Program-made: the position numbers and the translations under genes
The notes under the pieces: model-generated
Seen by the model: the letters and a program-made list of their open reading frames with translations, nothing else
Told to the model about the DNA's origin: nothing
Database searches by the model: none
From: Alphaproteobacteria bacterium
GTDB lineage: Bacteria; Pseudomonadota; Alphaproteobacteria; Rhodobacterales; Rhodobacteraceae
Assembly: GCA_030431485.1 (NCBI GenBank)
Contig: JAUIIR010000008.1
Coordinates: forward strand, 34,350 to 98,349
Reading direction: 5' to 3'
Length of the DNA stretch: 64,000 nucleotides
Shown here: positions 24,780 through 34,838 of the stretch, in pieces
Position numbering within the stretch: the first letter of the stretch is position 1
Layout: every line of letters starts with the position of its first letter

Positions 24780-25558
24780 TCCCGGTCCAGAAATGCCCGT
24801 ACCGATGCTTCGAATTCGCGCGGCTTTTCGGCGTGCAGCCAATGACCGGCGCCAGAGATTTTGGCGAACCGGGCTTTCGGGAAAAGCTCTTTGATGCGCG
24901 GTCGCGCCTCTGGCATGACGTATTCTGAAAGTGCGCCAGACAGGACCAACGTCGGTTTGTCGAACTGGCCGTCGATTTCGGGAAATCCAAGGATCTTGGG
25001 CATTTCCGCCGCCAAGGCATCAAGATTCAGCTTCCAGCGTTTCGCTTTCACGTCAAGGGATTGGGTAAAGAACGCCTGCAACGTGGGGTCTTCGACATGC
25101 GCGGCCAATTGTTCGGACGCATCCGAGCGCTTTTCCACCTGTCTCAGATCGACGGTCCGCATCGCCTCGATGAACTGAATCTGCGAATGGGTGTAGGCCA
25201 CCGGCGCGATATCGGCGACAATCAAGCGTTCCACCAGTTCGGGCCGGGTCAGCGCCAAAACCATAGCAGCCTTGCCGCCCATCGAATGCCCGACAACGTC
25301 CATTGGCCCGCCATACGCGGAAATCACGTCGGCCAGGTCAGCAGCCATGTCGTGATATGAGTGACTGTCCGACCAGAAACTGTCGCCATGATTGCGCTGA
25401 TCCACCGCCAGAACCGGGCCACGATCGGACAGTCGTTTGGCGATCACGCCCCAGTTCCGTCCAGAGCCGTACAACCCGTGAATGATAAGCACCGGGCGTG
25501 ACGCGCCAGCAGAGTCTGTAAACAGTGTGTTTAGCATTTGGGCTGCATACTGCGCCAT
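24773..25558 (-). CDS. Alpha/beta-hydrolase (YbfF-type esterase)
   Basis: A 261-residue hydrolase. The oxyanion region is LIIHGLYGSGRNW near residue 24, the nucleophile elbow is VGHSMGG, and the catalytic His lies in SGAGHWLHAEKP near the C-terminus. YbfF-like enzymes hydrolyse short acyl esters or acyl-CoA. The ATG at 25558 follows AAGGCGG. The frame stays open further upstream, but that part overlaps the divergent gene and shows no family similarity. Confidence 0.88.
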   Translation of the reverse strand: MAQYAAQMLNTLFTDSAGASRPVLIIHGLYGSGRNWGVIAKRLSDRGPVLAVDQRNHGDSFWSDSHSYHDMAADLADVISAYGGPMDVVGHSMGGKAAMVLALTRPELVERLIVADIAPVAYTHSQIQFIEAMRTVDLRQVEKRSDASEQLAAHVEDPTLQAFFTQSLDVKAKRWKLNLDALAAEMPKILGFPEIDGQFDKPTLVLSGALSEYVMPEARPRIKELFPKARFAKISGAGHWLHAEKPREFEASVRAFLDRDQ

Positions 25559-25600
25559 ATCCGCCTTGAGCAAGAGGCGTTGTAAGACTACTTTAACACA

Positions 25601-25975
25601 ATGGAACACGCAGAAACCATCAAGTCCAATGCAAATGCATTGCGGACGCTTTTGGCCAAAAGACTTGGCCTGAAGCGTGGGTCGCTGACGCGGCGTGTCT
25701 CCAAGGCCGGTCGGCGTCTTCCCTCCGGCGTACTCCGGGACATTTCCATTGTGGCCGAAGCCGAAAAGATGGCGCGCAACCCCCGGCTTGCCAAACGGCT
25801 TGATTCCAACGCTACCAAGAGCGCTTTTGATCGCGCCTCGGCGCATCTCAAAGCGATTGATGTTGCGGACCGGCGTAAAGGTCTGGCCCTTTCGGTCATG
25901 GGAAGTATGGCGTTCAACCTTCTGGCTGCGGTGACGCTTCTGATCGTCGTCCTGCGGTGGCGTGGCCTCATCTGA
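25601..25975 (+). CDS. Hypothetical protein with C-terminal membrane helix
   Basis: A 124-residue basic protein. Residues 1-95 are helical and Arg/Lys-rich (GLKRGSLTRRVSKAGRRLPS), followed by one strong hydrophobic segment (SMAFNLLAAVTLLIVVL) that anchors the C-terminus. It has no signal peptide and no recognised family. It is divergent from the esterase by 42 bp and precedes the SDR by 41 bp on the same strand. Confidence 0.65.
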   Translation: MEHAETIKSNANALRTLLAKRLGLKRGSLTRRVSKAGRRLPSGVLRDISIVAEAEKMARNPRLAKRLDSNATKSAFDRASAHLKAIDVADRRKGLALSVMGSMAFNLLAAVTLLIVVLRWRGLI

Positions 25976-26016
25976 GACCGTTGACCGGTTGATCCGCCAC
26001 CCTAGGTGACGGGATC

Positions 26017-26682
26017 ATGAAAACAGCACTCATCATCGGATCCAGCGGCGGTATCGGGTCGGCGCTCACAAAAGCTCTGACCGCTCTAGGCGTGTCTGTC
26101 ACAGGTCTGTCTCGCCGAGACCACGGTCTTGATGTGACAGACGAGGCCAGCGTGAAGGGCACGCTCGGCGCTTTGGACGGCCCGTTCGACCTGATCTTTG
26201 TTGCCACTGGTGCTCTGGAGATCAACGGCGCCGAACCGGAAAAGACCCTGCGCCATCTCAGCGCCGACGCAATGATCGATCAATTCAGATTGAACACCGT
26301 GGGTCCGTCCCTAGTGCTCAAGCACGCAGTGCGGCTGCTGCCTCGGCAGGGCAGGGCTGTCTTTGCGGCACTCTCGGCACGCGTCGGCTCTATCGGCGAC
26401 AATCGCCTGGGCGGATGGTACAGCTACCGCACGTCCAAGGCCGCGCTGAACCAGATGCTGCATGGGGCCAGTGTTGAACTGGCGCGCACGCACAAGGACC
26501 TGATCTGCGTCGCGCTGCATCCCGGCACAGTAGAGACAAAATTCACCGAGAAATACGTCACCAACCATCCAACCGTGACCGCTCCCGAAGCCGCAGCGAA
26601 TTTGCTGTCGGTTCTTGAGAGGCTGACGTCGGAAGACACCGGCAAATTCTTCGACTGGCAAGGCAAGGAGGTGCCGTGGTGA
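26017..26682 (+). CDS. SDR family oxidoreductase
   Basis: A 221-residue short-chain dehydrogenase. The cofactor-binding motif is IIGSSGGIGSAL and the catalytic pair is Y-x3-K in WYSYRTSKAALNQML. The sequence is of the C-factor (CsgA)/YciK-like group; the substrate is unknown. Its stop overlaps the start of the photolyase gene (GTGA), with AAGGAGG upstream, so the two are co-translated. Confidence 0.88.
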   Translation: MKTALIIGSSGGIGSALTKALTALGVSVTGLSRRDHGLDVTDEASVKGTLGALDGPFDLIFVATGALEINGAEPEKTLRHLSADAMIDQFRLNTVGPSLVLKHAVRLLPRQGRAVFAALSARVGSIGDNRLGGWYSYRTSKAALNQMLHGASVELARTHKDLICVALHPGTVETKFTEKYVTNHPTVTAPEAAANLLSVLERLTSEDTGKFFDWQGKEVPW

Positions 26683-28190
26683 CCCGATTGGTGCTTGTGC
26701 TGGGGGACCAGCTGACAGACGCATTGTCTGCACTCAAAGCTGCCGACAAAGCGACGGATGTGGTCGTCATGGCCGAGGTTGCTGAAGAGGCAACTTATGT
26801 CCAGCATCACCCCAAGAAGATTGCCTTTATCTTCGCCGCCATGCGCAAATTCGCCGCCCGACTGCGCGAGGACGGCTGGGACGTGCGCTATACACAGCTT
26901 GACGACACCGACAATGCTGGCTCCATCTCTGGTGAATTGCTTCGCCGGGCCGAGGACACGGGCGCGTCCGAGGTGATCGCCACCCAGCCCGGTGAATGGC
27001 GGTTGATCGAAGCGCTCGAAGACATGCCCCTGAAACTGACAATAAAGCCCGACACGCGGTTCGTCAGCACACAGGCAGAATTCGACAAATGGGCCGAAGG
27101 CCGTAAAGCCCTGCGGATGGAGTACTTTTACCGCGACATGCGCCGCAAGACGGGCCTCTTGATGAGTGGCGACGACCCGGAGGGCGGCAAGTGGAATTAC
27201 GATTCCGAAAATCGCAAGCCCGCCCCTGACGACATCGCTTTTTCAGGCCCGATGCAGTTCACCCCCGACGAGACTGTGGAAGAGGTGCTGGACCTTGTTG
27301 AGGCGCGGTTCGGCAACTCTTTCGGCACGTTGCGTCCCTTCTGGTTCGCCACCGATCAGGGACAGGCGCGGCGCGCATTGGCGCATTTCATCACCTATGC
27401 CCTGCCGCGCTTTGGCGATTTCCAGGACGCGATGATGAACGACAACCGCTTCCTGTATCACGCGCTGATCTCGCCTTACCTGAATGTCGGGTTGCTGGAT
27501 CCGATGGAGGTCTGCAAAGCGGCGGAAGACGCGTATAAAGACGGCCACGCGCCTCTAAATGCCGTCGAAGGCTTCATCCGCCAGATCATCGGTTGGCGCG
27601 AATATGTGCGCGGCATCTATTTCCGCGAAGGCCCGGACTATCCCCGTCGCAATGCTTTGAATCACCAGCGCAAGCTGCCGGCCTTTTTCTGGACCGGCGA
27701 AACCGAGATGAATTGCCTCTCAAAAGCGATCACGCAGACCGCCGAGGAGGCCTATGCCCACCACATCCAGCGTCTTATGGTGACAGGCAATTTTGCACTG
27801 CTCGCTGGGATCAATCCACATGAAGTGCACGAATGGTATCTGCGGGTCTATATCGACGCCTTCGAGTGGGTCGAGGCCCCGAATACCGTCGGAATGAGCC
27901 AGTTCGCCGATGGCGGCATCATCGCGTCAAAGCCCTATGTCTCGTCGGGCGCTTACATCAACCGCATGTCGGATTACTGCAAATCCTGTCAGTACAAGGT
28001 GAACGATAAAACCGGCGAAGACGCCTGTCCGTTCAACCTGCTGTATTGGCATTTTCTGGATCGACACTCAGACCGGTTCAGCGGCAACAACCGCATGAAA
28101 CAGATCTACGCCAACTGGAAACGCATGGACGAGGACCGCAAGGCAGCTATCCTCTCCGAGGCCGAGGCTTTCCTTGACGGGTTGAGCTAG
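26679..28190 (+). CDS. Iron-sulfur cryptochrome/(6-4) photolyase (CryB/PhrB type)
   Basis: A protein of about 503 residues of the bacterial FeS-BCP class that repairs (6-4) photoproducts or senses light, using FAD, a lumazine antenna and a [4Fe-4S] cluster. The cluster cysteines are visible in EMNCLSK, YCKSC and DACPF. The FAD/DNA-site signature HHIQRLMVTGNFALLAGINP is intact. The N-terminal domain begins RLVLVLGDQL. The start is GTG at 26679, overlapping the SDR stop, or GTG at 26676. It is convergent with malic enzyme. Confidence 0.93.
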   Translation: MTRLVLVLGDQLTDALSALKAADKATDVVVMAEVAEEATYVQHHPKKIAFIFAAMRKFAARLREDGWDVRYTQLDDTDNAGSISGELLRRAEDTGASEVIATQPGEWRLIEALEDMPLKLTIKPDTRFVSTQAEFDKWAEGRKALRMEYFYRDMRRKTGLLMSGDDPEGGKWNYDSENRKPAPDDIAFSGPMQFTPDETVEEVLDLVEARFGNSFGTLRPFWFATDQGQARRALAHFITYALPRFGDFQDAMMNDNRFLYHALISPYLNVGLLDPMEVCKAAEDAYKDGHAPLNAVEGFIRQIIGWREYVRGIYFREGPDYPRRNALNHQRKLPAFFWTGETEMNCLSKAITQTAEEAYAHHIQRLMVTGNFALLAGINPHEVHEWYLRVYIDAFEWVEAPNTVGMSQFADGGIIASKPYVSSGAYINRMSDYCKSCQYKVNDKTGEDACPFNLLYWHFLDRHSDRFSGNNRMKQIYANWKRMDEDRKAAILSEAEAFLDGLS

Positions 28191-28212
28191 GATTTTGGAT
28201 CAACCCGAAATC

Positions 28213-28232
28213 ACGATGGATCATCCCATCGT
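28213..28232. terminator. Hairpin between convergent photolyase and malic enzyme genes
   Basis: ACGATGG (28213-28219) and CCATCGT (28226-28232) form a perfect 7-bp stem around ATCATC. It lies between the two convergent stop codons. No T run is present, so terminator function is tentative. Confidence 0.4.
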
Positions 28233-30511
28233 CACCCGTACTGCGCCACGGGCGTCCCCGCAATCGCTGCCATGTTCAGCAACCCGCGCGCGGTAATGCC
28301 CTGTGTCACCACGTGAGCCCGATTGCCCATGCCCATCAGAATTGGCCCCACCTCGAGCCCGCCTGCGCGCATCTTGAGGATGTTGCGCACCGCCGAGGCG
28401 GCATCGGCATGCCCGAAGATCAGGACATTCGCCACACCTTGCATCCGGCTGCTCGGCAAAAGCCGCTCGCGCAATTCCGGGTCCAGCGCGGCATCCACAT
28501 TCATCTCGCCTTCGTAGCAGAAGTCGCGCGGCTCTGAATCCAGCAAGGCAATCGCTTCTCGCAACCGCTTCCCGGACCCTTCAGCCTGATTGCCGAACTG
28601 CGACTGCGAACAGAAGGCGATGTTCGGCGTCAAACCGAACCGACGCACGTGGCGGGCGGCCCCGATCGCGCTCTGGGCCAGCTCTTCGGCGGTTGGAAGC
28701 GACCGCACGTGGGTATCGGCGATGAATAAAGGACCATCTTCAAGGATCATCATGCTCAAAGCGCCATGCGGCGTGAGTTCCTCGGATCCAAGGACTTGCG
28801 TGACATAGTTCAAATGCCAGCGGAATTCACCAAAGGTGCCGCAGATCAGACTGTCGGCTTCGTCTCGATGCACCATGACGGCGCCAATGGCGGTTGTGTT
28901 GGTGCGCATGATCGCACGGGCGAGATCGGGCGTAACCCCACGGCGGGCCATGATCTTGTGATAGGTCTCCCAGTAATCGCGATACCGCGGGTCGTTCTCC
29001 GGGTTCACCAGGGTGAAATCGCGTTCGGGGCGGATCTCCAGACCCAGTCGCTCACAGCGCAATGCAATCACGTCGGGACGGCCAATCAGGATCGGGGTCT
29101 CGGTGGTTTCCTCAAGGATCGCCTGAGCAGCCCGCAACACCCGCTCGTCTTCGCCTTCCGCAAAGACGATCCGCCGCGCGCCAGTCGCGGCGGCGTCGAA
29201 AACGGGCCGCATAAGCAGAGCGGACTTATAGACGCTTGCATCAAGCTTGGCCTTGTACGCCGAGAGGTCATCGACCGGGCGTTTCGCCACACCCGACTCC
29301 ATGGCGGCCTGCGCCACAGCGATTGAAACAACGCCAGACAGACGTGGGTCAAAGGGTTTTGGGATGAGGTAATCCGGACCAAAAGTCAGCTGCTCGCCTC
29401 GATAGGCGGCCGCGGCCTCTGCGCTAGTTGTGGCGCGCGCGAGTTTCGCAATCCCTTCGACACAGGCGATTTGCATGGCGTCATTGATTTCGGTCGCACC
29501 CACATCCAATGCACCGCGAAAGATGAATGGGAAGCACAGAACATTGTTGACCTGATTGGGGAAATCGCTGCGTCCGGTCGCCATAATGGCATTTGGCGCC
29601 ACCTCGCGCACCTCATCGGGCAAAATCTCCGGGGTCGGATTGGCAAGCGCAAAGATAATCGGACGGTCGGCCATTTTTGCGACCATTTCCGGCTTCAATA
29701 CCTTTGGCCCGCTAAGGCCTAGGAACAGATCCGCCCCGCCGATCACATCATCCAGCGTCCGCAGGTCGCTTTTCTGGGCAAAAGCCGCTTTCTGCGGATT
29801 CATATCCTCGGCTCGACCTTCGTAGACCAACCCGTGAATATCGCAGAGCCATACGTTTTCGCGCTTCACGCCCAGCTTGAGCAACATGTTCAGACAGGCA
29901 ATGCCAGCCGCGCCGCCGCCCGTCGATACGATCTTGATGTCCTCAAATGCCTTGCCCGCGACATGCAAAGCATTTGTTGCAGCAGCACCCACAACAATTG
30001 CGGTACCGTGTTGGTCGTCGTGGAACACCGGAATGTTCATGCGCTCTCGGCAGAGTTTTTCCACGATGAAACAGTCCGGCGCCTTGATGTCTTCAAGGTT
30101 CACTGCGCCAAAAGTCGGTTCGAGCGCGCAAACGATGTCGGCCAGTTTTTCGGGATCGCTCTCATTCACCTCGATATCGAAGCAGTCAATATTGGCGAAT
30201 TTTTTGAAAAGGACTGCCTTGCCCTCCATCACCGGCTTCGATGCCAGCGCGCCGATATTGCCAAGACCCAGAACCGCCGTGCCGTTGGAGACCACAGCAA
30301 CAAGATTGCCTTTTGCAGTGTAGCGCGCAGCGTTTGTCTCGTCGGCCTTTATCTCAAGGCATGCTTCAGCAACGCCAGGGCTGTAAGCCCGCGCCAGATC
30401 GCGTCCGTTTGCCAGAGGCTTTGTGGCGCGGATTTCAAGCTTACCGGGCTTGGGGTGTTCGTGGTAAAAAAGTGCCGCCTGCCGCAGCGTTTCGTTGGTA
30501 TTGTCCGACAT
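28232..30511 (-). CDS. maeB: NADP-dependent malic enzyme with phosphotransacetylase-like domain
   Basis: A 759-residue fusion typical of proteobacterial MaeB. Residues 1-430 are malic enzyme: [13 protein letters not shown], the metal/substrate motif [10 protein letters not shown] and the NADP site [13 protein letters not shown]. Residues about 440-759 are a phosphotransacetylase-like domain that binds acetyl-CoA and regulates activity. It converts malate to pyruvate and CO2 with NADPH production. The 88 bp upstream contain a GGTTTA/TAAACC inverted repeat, and DUF3072 lies beyond. Confidence 0.95.
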   Translation of the reverse strand: MSDNTNETLRQAALFYHEHPKPGKLEIRATKPLANGRDLARAYSPGVAEACLEIKADETNAARYTAKGNLVAVVSNGTAVLGLGNIGALASKPVMEGKAVLFKKFANIDCFDIEVNESDPEKLADIVCALEPTFGAVNLEDIKAPDCFIVEKLCRERMNIPVFHDDQHGTAIVVGAAATNALHVAGKAFEDIKIVSTGGGAAGIACLNMLLKLGVKRENVWLCDIHGLVYEGRAEDMNPQKAAFAQKSDLRTLDDVIGGADLFLGLSGPKVLKPEMVAKMADRPIIFALANPTPEILPDEVREVAPNAIMATGRSDFPNQVNNVLCFPFIFRGALDVGATEINDAMQIACVEGIAKLARATTSAEAAAAYRGEQLTFGPDYLIPKPFDPRLSGVVSIAVAQAAMESGVAKRPVDDLSAYKAKLDASVYKSALLMRPVFDAAATGARRIVFAEGEDERVLRAAQAILEETTETPILIGRPDVIALRCERLGLEIRPERDFTLVNPENDPRYRDYWETYHKIMARRGVTPDLARAIMRTNTTAIGAVMVHRDEADSLICGTFGEFRWHLNYVTQVLGSEELTPHGALSMMILEDGPLFIADTHVRSLPTAEELAQSAIGAARHVRRFGLTPNIAFCSQSQFGNQAEGSGKRLREAIALLDSEPRDFCYEGEMNVDAALDPELRERLLPSSRMQGVANVLIFGHADAASAVRNILKMRAGGLEVGPILMGMGNRAHVVTQGITARGLLNMAAIAGTPVAQYG

Positions 30512-30532
30512 GAATCCCGCCTCGTAAAATTT

Positions 30533-30555
30533 GGTTTAGGGTTAAACCTTTTTTT
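30533..30555. promoter_or_regulatory. Inverted repeat upstream of maeB
   Basis: GGTTTA (30533-30538) and TAAACC (30543-30548) are separated by 4 bases and followed on the plus strand by seven T's. On the plus strand this looks like a weak terminator, but no plus-strand gene ends here. An operator about 25-40 bp upstream of the maeB start is more likely. The same half-sites recur near 57.0 kb. Confidence 0.35.
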
Positions 30556-30597
30556 GGCGGAGGGGAAGGGCAGTAAGTTACCCCTGCGGCAAGAAGC

Positions 30598-30789
30598 TCA
30601 TTTCAGGTATTCCTGAAGATGCGCGATCCGACGCTCGGCCTGCCTCCGGGTCAGGCTGCCGTCAAACGGCTCATCCGCTTCGCTGGCAAGCTCCCGCAGA
30701 GTGATGGCTTGTTTTTCGGTCATTTGCTCTTCGGGATCCGGTCCCAGTCCGAGTGTTGGATCAAGGGCAACTGAATTTTGCATAGGCAT
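30598..30789 (-). CDS. DUF3072 domain-containing protein
   Basis: A 63-residue soluble protein matching DUF3072: EKQAITLRELASEADEPFDG followed by TRRQAERRIAHLQ. The C-terminal part is likely a short helical pair. Function is unknown. AAAGGAG lies 7 bases before the ATG at 30789; an internal ATG at 30783 is less well placed. It is on the same strand as maeB, 86 bp upstream, and divergent from the nucleoside operon. Confidence 0.8.
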   Translation of the reverse strand: MPMQNSVALDPTLGLGPDPEEQMTEKQAITLRELASEADEPFDGSLTRRQAERRIAHLQEYLK

Positions 30790-30908
30790 GAGGATGCTCC
30801 TTTCATTGCCGGAAAACGCGAACGTTGCGTTTCGGGTTCCGCCAACCCTTGCAATCGCGGTCGCGGCCTCGCAATCATGTGAGCCTGATATCGAAGGGTA
30901 GGGACGCT

Positions 30909-31301
30909 ATGGATTTGAAAGAGGCAGCACGCGCAGTTCGGGAAAACGCTTACGCACCCTATTCGAATTTCAGGGTTGGCGCTGCGCTGCGCTCGGAAGA
31001 GGGGCAGGTGTTTGTGGGCTGTAATGTCGAAAACGTGGCCTACCCCGAAGGCACCTGCGCCGAGGCCGGAGCCATAGCTGCCATGATCGCGTCGGGCGCG
31101 CAGAAAATCGTCGAAGCTTATGTCATCGCCGACAGCCCCGACCCTGTGCCGCCCTGCGGTGGATGCCGTCAGAAATTGTCAGAATTCGCAGGACGTGACG
31201 TGCCGGTGACGCTGGCGACGACCGATGGTGCAGAATTCAAAACCACCGTCGGCGATCTGCTGCCCGGGGCCTTTGACGCTGGTCACATGGATCGCACCTG
31301 A
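30909..31301 (+). CDS. cdd: Cytidine deaminase
   Basis: A 130-residue homotetrameric-type deaminase that converts cytidine and deoxycytidine to uridine forms. The zinc site is shown by TCAEAGAIAAM (catalytic Glu) and PCGGCRQKLSEF. The substrate region NFRVGAAL is near the N-terminus. The ATG at 30909 follows GAAGGGTAGGG. First gene of the nucleoside-salvage operon; its stop overlaps deoA by one base (TGATG). Confidence 0.96.
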   Translation: MDLKEAARAVRENAYAPYSNFRVGAALRSEEGQVFVGCNVENVAYPEGTCAEAGAIAAMIASGAQKIVEAYVIADSPDPVPPCGGCRQKLSEFAGRDVPVTLATTDGAEFKTTVGDLLPGAFDAGHMDRT

Positions 31302-32593
31302 TGGACGCACGCGCGATCATCGCGACCCTGCGCACGGGAGGCACGCCCGACGCCGATGCTTTGGCTTGGTTTGCCCAAGGTTTGGCGGACGGCTCGGTCA
31401 GCGATGCGCAGGCCGGAGCTTTTGCAATGGGGATCTGCCTGAACGGCCTCACGGATGCAGGGCGTGCCGCGCTGACCGCTGCCATGCGAGACAGCGGCAA
31501 GGTCCTGCAGTGGGACCTGGACGCACCCGTGCTCGACAAGCATTCGACCGGCGGTGTGGGAGATTGCGTCAGCCTGATTTTGGCACCGGCACTGGCCGCT
31601 TGCGATGTCTATGTCCCGATGATCTCGGGACGGGGTCTCGGGCACACTGGCGGCACGCTCGACAAGCTGGAATCGATCCCCGGATTCCGAACCACCCTAA
31701 GCGAAGACCAGTTCCGACAGGTCGTGTCCACGGTCGGCTGCGCCATCGTCAGTGCCAGTGCCGATATCGCCCCTGCCGACAAACGGCTTTACGCGATCCG
31801 TGACGTGACGGCGACGGTGGAAAGCCTTGATCTGATCACGGCGTCGATCCTGTCCAAAAAGCTTGCGGCTGGTCTTCAAGGTTTGGTGCTCGATGTCAAA
31901 TGCGGCTCTGGCGCGTTTATGAAATCGCAGGACGACGCCCGAGCATTGGCCCGCGCCTTGGTGGATACGGCCAACGCCACCGGATGTCCGACATCGGCCC
32001 TCATAACCGACATGTCACAACCCTTGGCGCCCAGCCTTGGTAACGCGCTTGAAGTGATCGACGTCATGCGCGTCCTCACGGGGGCAAGCGCCGGTCGGTT
32101 GCTTGACCTGACCATCGCTCTGGGCGGCGCTTTGCTGGAGCACGCCGGGATCGGCGATGGCGCCGACAGGATTAGCCAAGCCATCACAAAGGGTGCCGCC
32201 GCCGAGAAATTCGGTGCGATGGTCTACGCAATGGGCGGCCCGGTACATTTTGTTGAAGACTGGGTTCGCTTTCTGCCCGAAGCGCCCGTGATCCGCGAAG
32301 TCTCAGCACCAAACGCCGGAACGGTCACCGACATTGACGGCGAAGCGCTTGGCCTTGCTGTGGTGGCTCTGGGTGGCGGTCGGCAGGTTGAAACAGACGT
32401 GGTCAATCCCGCCGTGGGCCTGAGCGACGTGGTTTCGGTCGGCGACACACTGACAAAAGGCCAGCCGTTGGCCCGTGTCCACGCCGCTCGCGAGGCGCAG
32501 GCGGATGCCGCCGTCAAAGCCGTACTCTCCGCTGTCACGATTGGTGACGGGCCAATATCAGCGCCGCCCCTCGTTCTGGAGCATATCACATGA
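31301..32593 (+). CDS. deoA: Thymidine phosphorylase
   Basis: A 430-residue enzyme that splits thymidine into thymine and deoxyribose-1-phosphate. The phosphate/substrate segments DKHSTGGVGDCVSLI and SGRGLGHTGGTLDKLESIPG are intact, as is the DVKCGSGAFMKS block. A biotinyl-lipoyl-like C-terminal domain completes the family length. It overlaps cdd by 1 base and deoB by 4 bases, consistent with co-translation. It supplies the pentose phosphate that DeoB isomerises. Confidence 0.96.
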   Translation: MDARAIIATLRTGGTPDADALAWFAQGLADGSVSDAQAGAFAMGICLNGLTDAGRAALTAAMRDSGKVLQWDLDAPVLDKHSTGGVGDCVSLILAPALAACDVYVPMISGRGLGHTGGTLDKLESIPGFRTTLSEDQFRQVVSTVGCAIVSASADIAPADKRLYAIRDVTATVESLDLITASILSKKLAAGLQGLVLDVKCGSGAFMKSQDDARALARALVDTANATGCPTSALITDMSQPLAPSLGNALEVIDVMRVLTGASAGRLLDLTIALGGALLEHAGIGDGADRISQAITKGAAAEKFGAMVYAMGGPVHFVEDWVRFLPEAPVIREVSAPNAGTVTDIDGEALGLAVVALGGGRQVETDVVNPAVGLSDVVSVGDTLTKGQPLARVHAAREAQADAAVKAVLSAVTIGDGPISAPPLVLEHIT

Positions 32594-33798
32594 GCCGTGC
32601 GTTTCTTGTCGTGATGGATTCCGTTGGCATCGGCGGTGCGGCGGACGCAGACCAGTTCTACAATGGCACGGACCCCGACATTGGGGCCAATACCGTTTTG
32701 CACATTGCCCAAGCCTGCGCCGCAGGACAGGCTGAAGAGGGCCGCAGCGGCGCTTTGAAGGTGCCGACGCTCGACGCGCTCGGCCTCGGACAGGCCGTTG
32801 AACTGGCCTCAGGCCAGCACCCTCCCGGCCTTGACGCAACGCCCATCGGACGTTGGGGCGCGGCCACCGAGATCTCCAAAGGCAAAGATACCCCCTCTGG
32901 CCATTGGGAACTCGCGGGCCTCCCGGTTCCGTGGGACTGGACCTATCTGCCCGACACCGTTCCGTCTTTTCCTGACGACATCACCCAGCGCATCTGCGAT
33001 CTGGCGGGTACGGACGGTATCCTCGGCAACTGTCATAGCAATGGCGTGCGGGTGATCGAAACCTTCGGAGCCGAGCATCTGCGGACCGGAAAACCCATCT
33101 GTTATACGTCCGCCGACAGCGTCCTGCAAATCGCCGCGCATGAAAAAGCGTTTGGCCTCGACCGCCTACTCAAGCTGTGCCAGGACCTCGCGCCTACATG
33201 CCACGCGCGTCGCATCGGGCGCGTGATCGCACGGCCCTTCGTCGGCGAGGAGGGCAGTTTTGAGCGCACCACCAACCGCCGCGACTATGCCATTGCACCG
33301 CCAGAGCCTGTGCTCACCAATTGGGTGCAGGACGCCGGCCAGGCGGTTATTGGTATTGGCAAAATCGGCGACATCTTCTCGATGGCGGGCATCGACGAGG
33401 TGCAAAAGGGGTCGGATGCCCAACTGATGCAACACCTCGCGGATCAGATCGACACCGCCCCCGAAGGCGCTCTGATCTTTGCGAATTTCGTCGAATTCGA
33501 CAGCAAATACGGTCACCGCCGTGATGTGTCCGGCTATGCCCGCGCGCTCGAATGGTTTGATGGCGAAATCGGTAGACTGCTGCCAAGGCTCAAACCCGAT
33601 GACCTGTTGCTCATCACTGCGGATCATGGCAACGACCCCACGTGGACCGGGACGGACCACACTCGCGAACGTGTACCCGTGCTGGTCGCCGGGACAGGCA
33701 GCGGGCAGATCGGCCATATCGGGTTCGTCGACGTGGCTGCAAGCATCGCCAAACATCTGGGTGTGGCGTCAAAAGGATCGGGGCGGAGTTTCCTGTGA
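32590..33798 (+). CDS. deoB: Phosphopentomutase
   Basis: A 402-residue alkaline-phosphatase-fold mutase that converts (deoxy)ribose-1-phosphate to the 5-phosphate. The N-terminal metal site MDSVGIGGAADADQF, the catalytic Thr region GKDTPSGHWEL and the metal-binding ADHGNDPTWTGTDHTRE near the end are all visible. It starts inside the deoA stop (ATGA) and ends overlapping add by one base. Confidence 0.97.
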   Translation: MSRAFLVVMDSVGIGGAADADQFYNGTDPDIGANTVLHIAQACAAGQAEEGRSGALKVPTLDALGLGQAVELASGQHPPGLDATPIGRWGAATEISKGKDTPSGHWELAGLPVPWDWTYLPDTVPSFPDDITQRICDLAGTDGILGNCHSNGVRVIETFGAEHLRTGKPICYTSADSVLQIAAHEKAFGLDRLLKLCQDLAPTCHARRIGRVIARPFVGEEGSFERTTNRRDYAIAPPEPVLTNWVQDAGQAVIGIGKIGDIFSMAGIDEVQKGSDAQLMQHLADQIDTAPEGALIFANFVEFDSKYGHRRDVSGYARALEWFDGEIGRLLPRLKPDDLLLITADHGNDPTWTGTDHTRERVPVLVAGTGSGQIGHIGFVDVAASIAKHLGVASKGSGRSFL

Positions 33799-34838
33799 TG
33801 GATGAAGAAGAACGCGAGCGTCTGAGCCGTCCGATGGACGAAGAGCAACTTGACCGCATCATGCGCCTGCCCAAGGTCGAATTGCACCTGCACCACGAAG
33901 GTGCGGCACCGCCATCGTTTATAAAGGGGCTGGCGAAAGAGAAATCTGTCAATCTCGACGGTGTGTTCAAGCCCGATGGCAGCTACGCATTCCGCGATTT
34001 CGTACATTTCCTGAGTGTCTATGAAGCCGCCACAAGCGTGCTCAAGACCCCAGAGGATTACGCCCGCCTGACCAAAGCCGTGCTTGAAGAAAGCGCCTCA
34101 AATGGCGTCGTGTATTCGGAAACCTTTCTGTCCCCGGATTTCTGTGGCGGCAGCGATGTGGGCGCGTGGCGCGAATATCTGCAAGCCATTAAAGAGGCGG
34201 CAGACGAGGCTGAACGCGATCACGGCATCATCCTGCGCGGTATCGTCACCTGTATCCGCCATTTCGGTCCCGAGAAGGCCAAGGCGTCGGCGCTCTGCGC
34301 GGCCGAGACCGCAGGCGACTGGATCGTCGGTTTCGGTATCGCGGGTGACGAAATGAAAGGCAAACCCAAGGACTTTGCCTATAGTTTTGACATGGCACGC
34401 GAAGCGGGTCTGCGCCTGACCGCGCATGCGGGCGAATGGGGCGGCGCGCAATCGGTGCGCGATGCGGTGGACGATCTGCGCGTCGAACGGATCGGCCACG
34501 GTGTCCACGCGATCAACGATCTGGCGCTTGTGGACAAACTTGTGGAGAACGAGATTACCCTTGAAGTTTGCCCGGGTTCCAACGTGAACCTCAACGTTTA
34601 CCCGAGCCTCGACAAACACCCCATTGAAAACCTGCGCAAACGCGGTGCGAAGGTCACGGTCTCAACAGACGATCCGCCCTTCTTCCACACCACGATGCGC
34701 GACGAATATGTCAATCTTGCCCGCACCTTCCGCTGGGACGAAGATGTATTTGCCGAACTGAATGCCACCGCCGCCCGCGCGGCCTTCTGCGATGAGGACA
34801 CCCGCAAACGTGTCCTGAAACGACTGGAGCGCACATGA
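33798..34838 (+). CDS. add: Adenosine deaminase
   Basis: A 346-residue TIM-barrel metalloenzyme converting adenosine to inosine. The zinc ligands appear in [23 protein letters not shown], the catalytic Glu/His in RIGHGVHAI, and the zinc/catalytic Asp in STDDPPFF. The ATG at 33798 overlaps the deoB stop by one base (TGATG). It overlaps upp by four bases. Fits a pathway that recovers bases and sugars from nucleosides. Confidence 0.95.
   Translation: MDEEERERLSRPMDEEQLDRIMRLPKVELHLHHEGAAPPSFIKGLAKEKSVNLDGVFKPDGSYAFRDFVHFLSVYEAATSVLKTPEDYARLTKAVLEESASNGVVYSETFLSPDFCGGSDVGAWREYLQAIKEAADEAERDHGIILRGIVTCIRHFGPEKAKASALCAAETAGDWIVGFGIAGDEMKGKPKDFAYSFDMAREAGLRLTAHAGEWGGAQSVRDAVDDLRVERIGHGVHAINDLALVDKLVENEITLEVCPGSNVNLNVYPSLDKHPIENLRKRGAKVTVSTDDPPFFHTTMRDEYVNLARTFRWDEDVFAELNATAARAAFCDEDTRKRVLKRLERT

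Noticed and set aside
25559..25846. Longer N-terminus for the YbfF-type esterase
   Set aside because: It overlaps the divergent gene and shows no similarity; the ATG at 25558 has a ribosome-binding site.
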